NCBI GenBank assembly: GCA_003647435.1
Contig: QMMV01000182.1
Coordinates: 1 to 5,080 of the forward strand
Direction: 5' to 3'
Length of the DNA: 5,080 nucleotides
Source of the DNA: Deltaproteobacteria bacterium
Lineage (GTDB): Bacteria > Desulfobacterota > Desulfobacteria > Desulfobacterales > C00003060
The notes under the pieces were generated by a model, which saw only the letters and a program-made list of their open reading frames with translations, had not been told where the DNA came from and made no database searches. The translations under genes were made by a program, and so were the position numbers. Position 1 is the stretch's first letter. Each line of letters begins with the position of its first letter. Of the stretch, positions 5,059 to 5,080 are shown piece after piece.

Positions 5059-5080
5059 GGCTCGAGTTTGAGACGGTCTC

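Larger units (their letters stand above)
4702..5080. other. Non-coding region upstream of hflK
   Basis: This 379-bp stretch has no convincing gene. Only very short frames occur: 27 codons on the plus strand (4832-4915) and 29 codons on the minus strand (4871-4960), both with weak ribosome-binding sites and no recognisable product. It holds the hflK promoter candidate, a 19-bp inverted repeat with a 70-bp centre, a 20-bp perfect palindrome, and at the very edge GAGACGGTCTC (5070-5080), an inverted repeat around one base. A minus-strand open frame enters from beyond 5080 and stops at 5036-5038 after about 14 codons; it could be the tail of a gene outside the window, but nothing supports that positively. 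Confidence 0.6.

Overview
The window fits a Gram-negative bacterium of roughly 45% GC, most likely a member of the Desulfobacterota (the former Deltaproteobacteria). This rests on the gene content (HflK/HflC, GroES/GroEL, an FmdB-type zinc ribbon), on the look of an uncharacterised HExxH protein, and on a CCTGCC/GGCAGG palindrome in the intergenic DNA. It is inferred from family resemblance recalled from memory; no marker gene proves it.

Layout from low to high coordinates: (1) 1-866, minus strand, the first 288 codons of groEL, cut by the window edge. (2) 968-1258, minus strand, complete groES; groES is transcribed first and groEL follows after about 100 bp. (3) 1259-1517, the groES leader, with a good sigma70-type promoter and an isolated, near-perfect Shine-Dalgarno placed in front of an ATG-TAA start-stop. 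(4) 1518-1778, minus strand, an FmdB-family zinc-ribbon protein with its own promoter. (5) 1860-2405, minus strand, an uncharacterised protein carrying an HELIH zinc-metallopeptidase-like motif. (6) 2406-2625, a divergent intergenic region with a hairpin. (7) 2626-2721, plus strand, a 31-codon gene for a very basic ribosomal protein of the bS22 / AURKAIP1-COX24 type, the only plus-strand gene. (8) 2726-4701, minus strand, the hflK-hflC pair overlapping by ATGA. (9) 4702-5080, non-coding DNA with the probable hflK promoter, a long inverted repeat and a 20-bp perfect palindrome.

How the genes relate: the common theme is protein quality control. GroES/GroEL fold proteins in the cytoplasm. HflK/HflC form the membrane SPFH complex that encloses and modulates the FtsH protease. 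The HExxH protein between the two modules could be a peptidase, but only the motif supports that. The small bS22-like gene links the region to the ribosome and runs tail-to-tail into hflC with a 4-bp gap. No mobile element, CRISPR array, tRNA or rRNA was seen. The least explained items are the HExxH protein, the start-stop in the groES leader and the repeats upstream of hflK.
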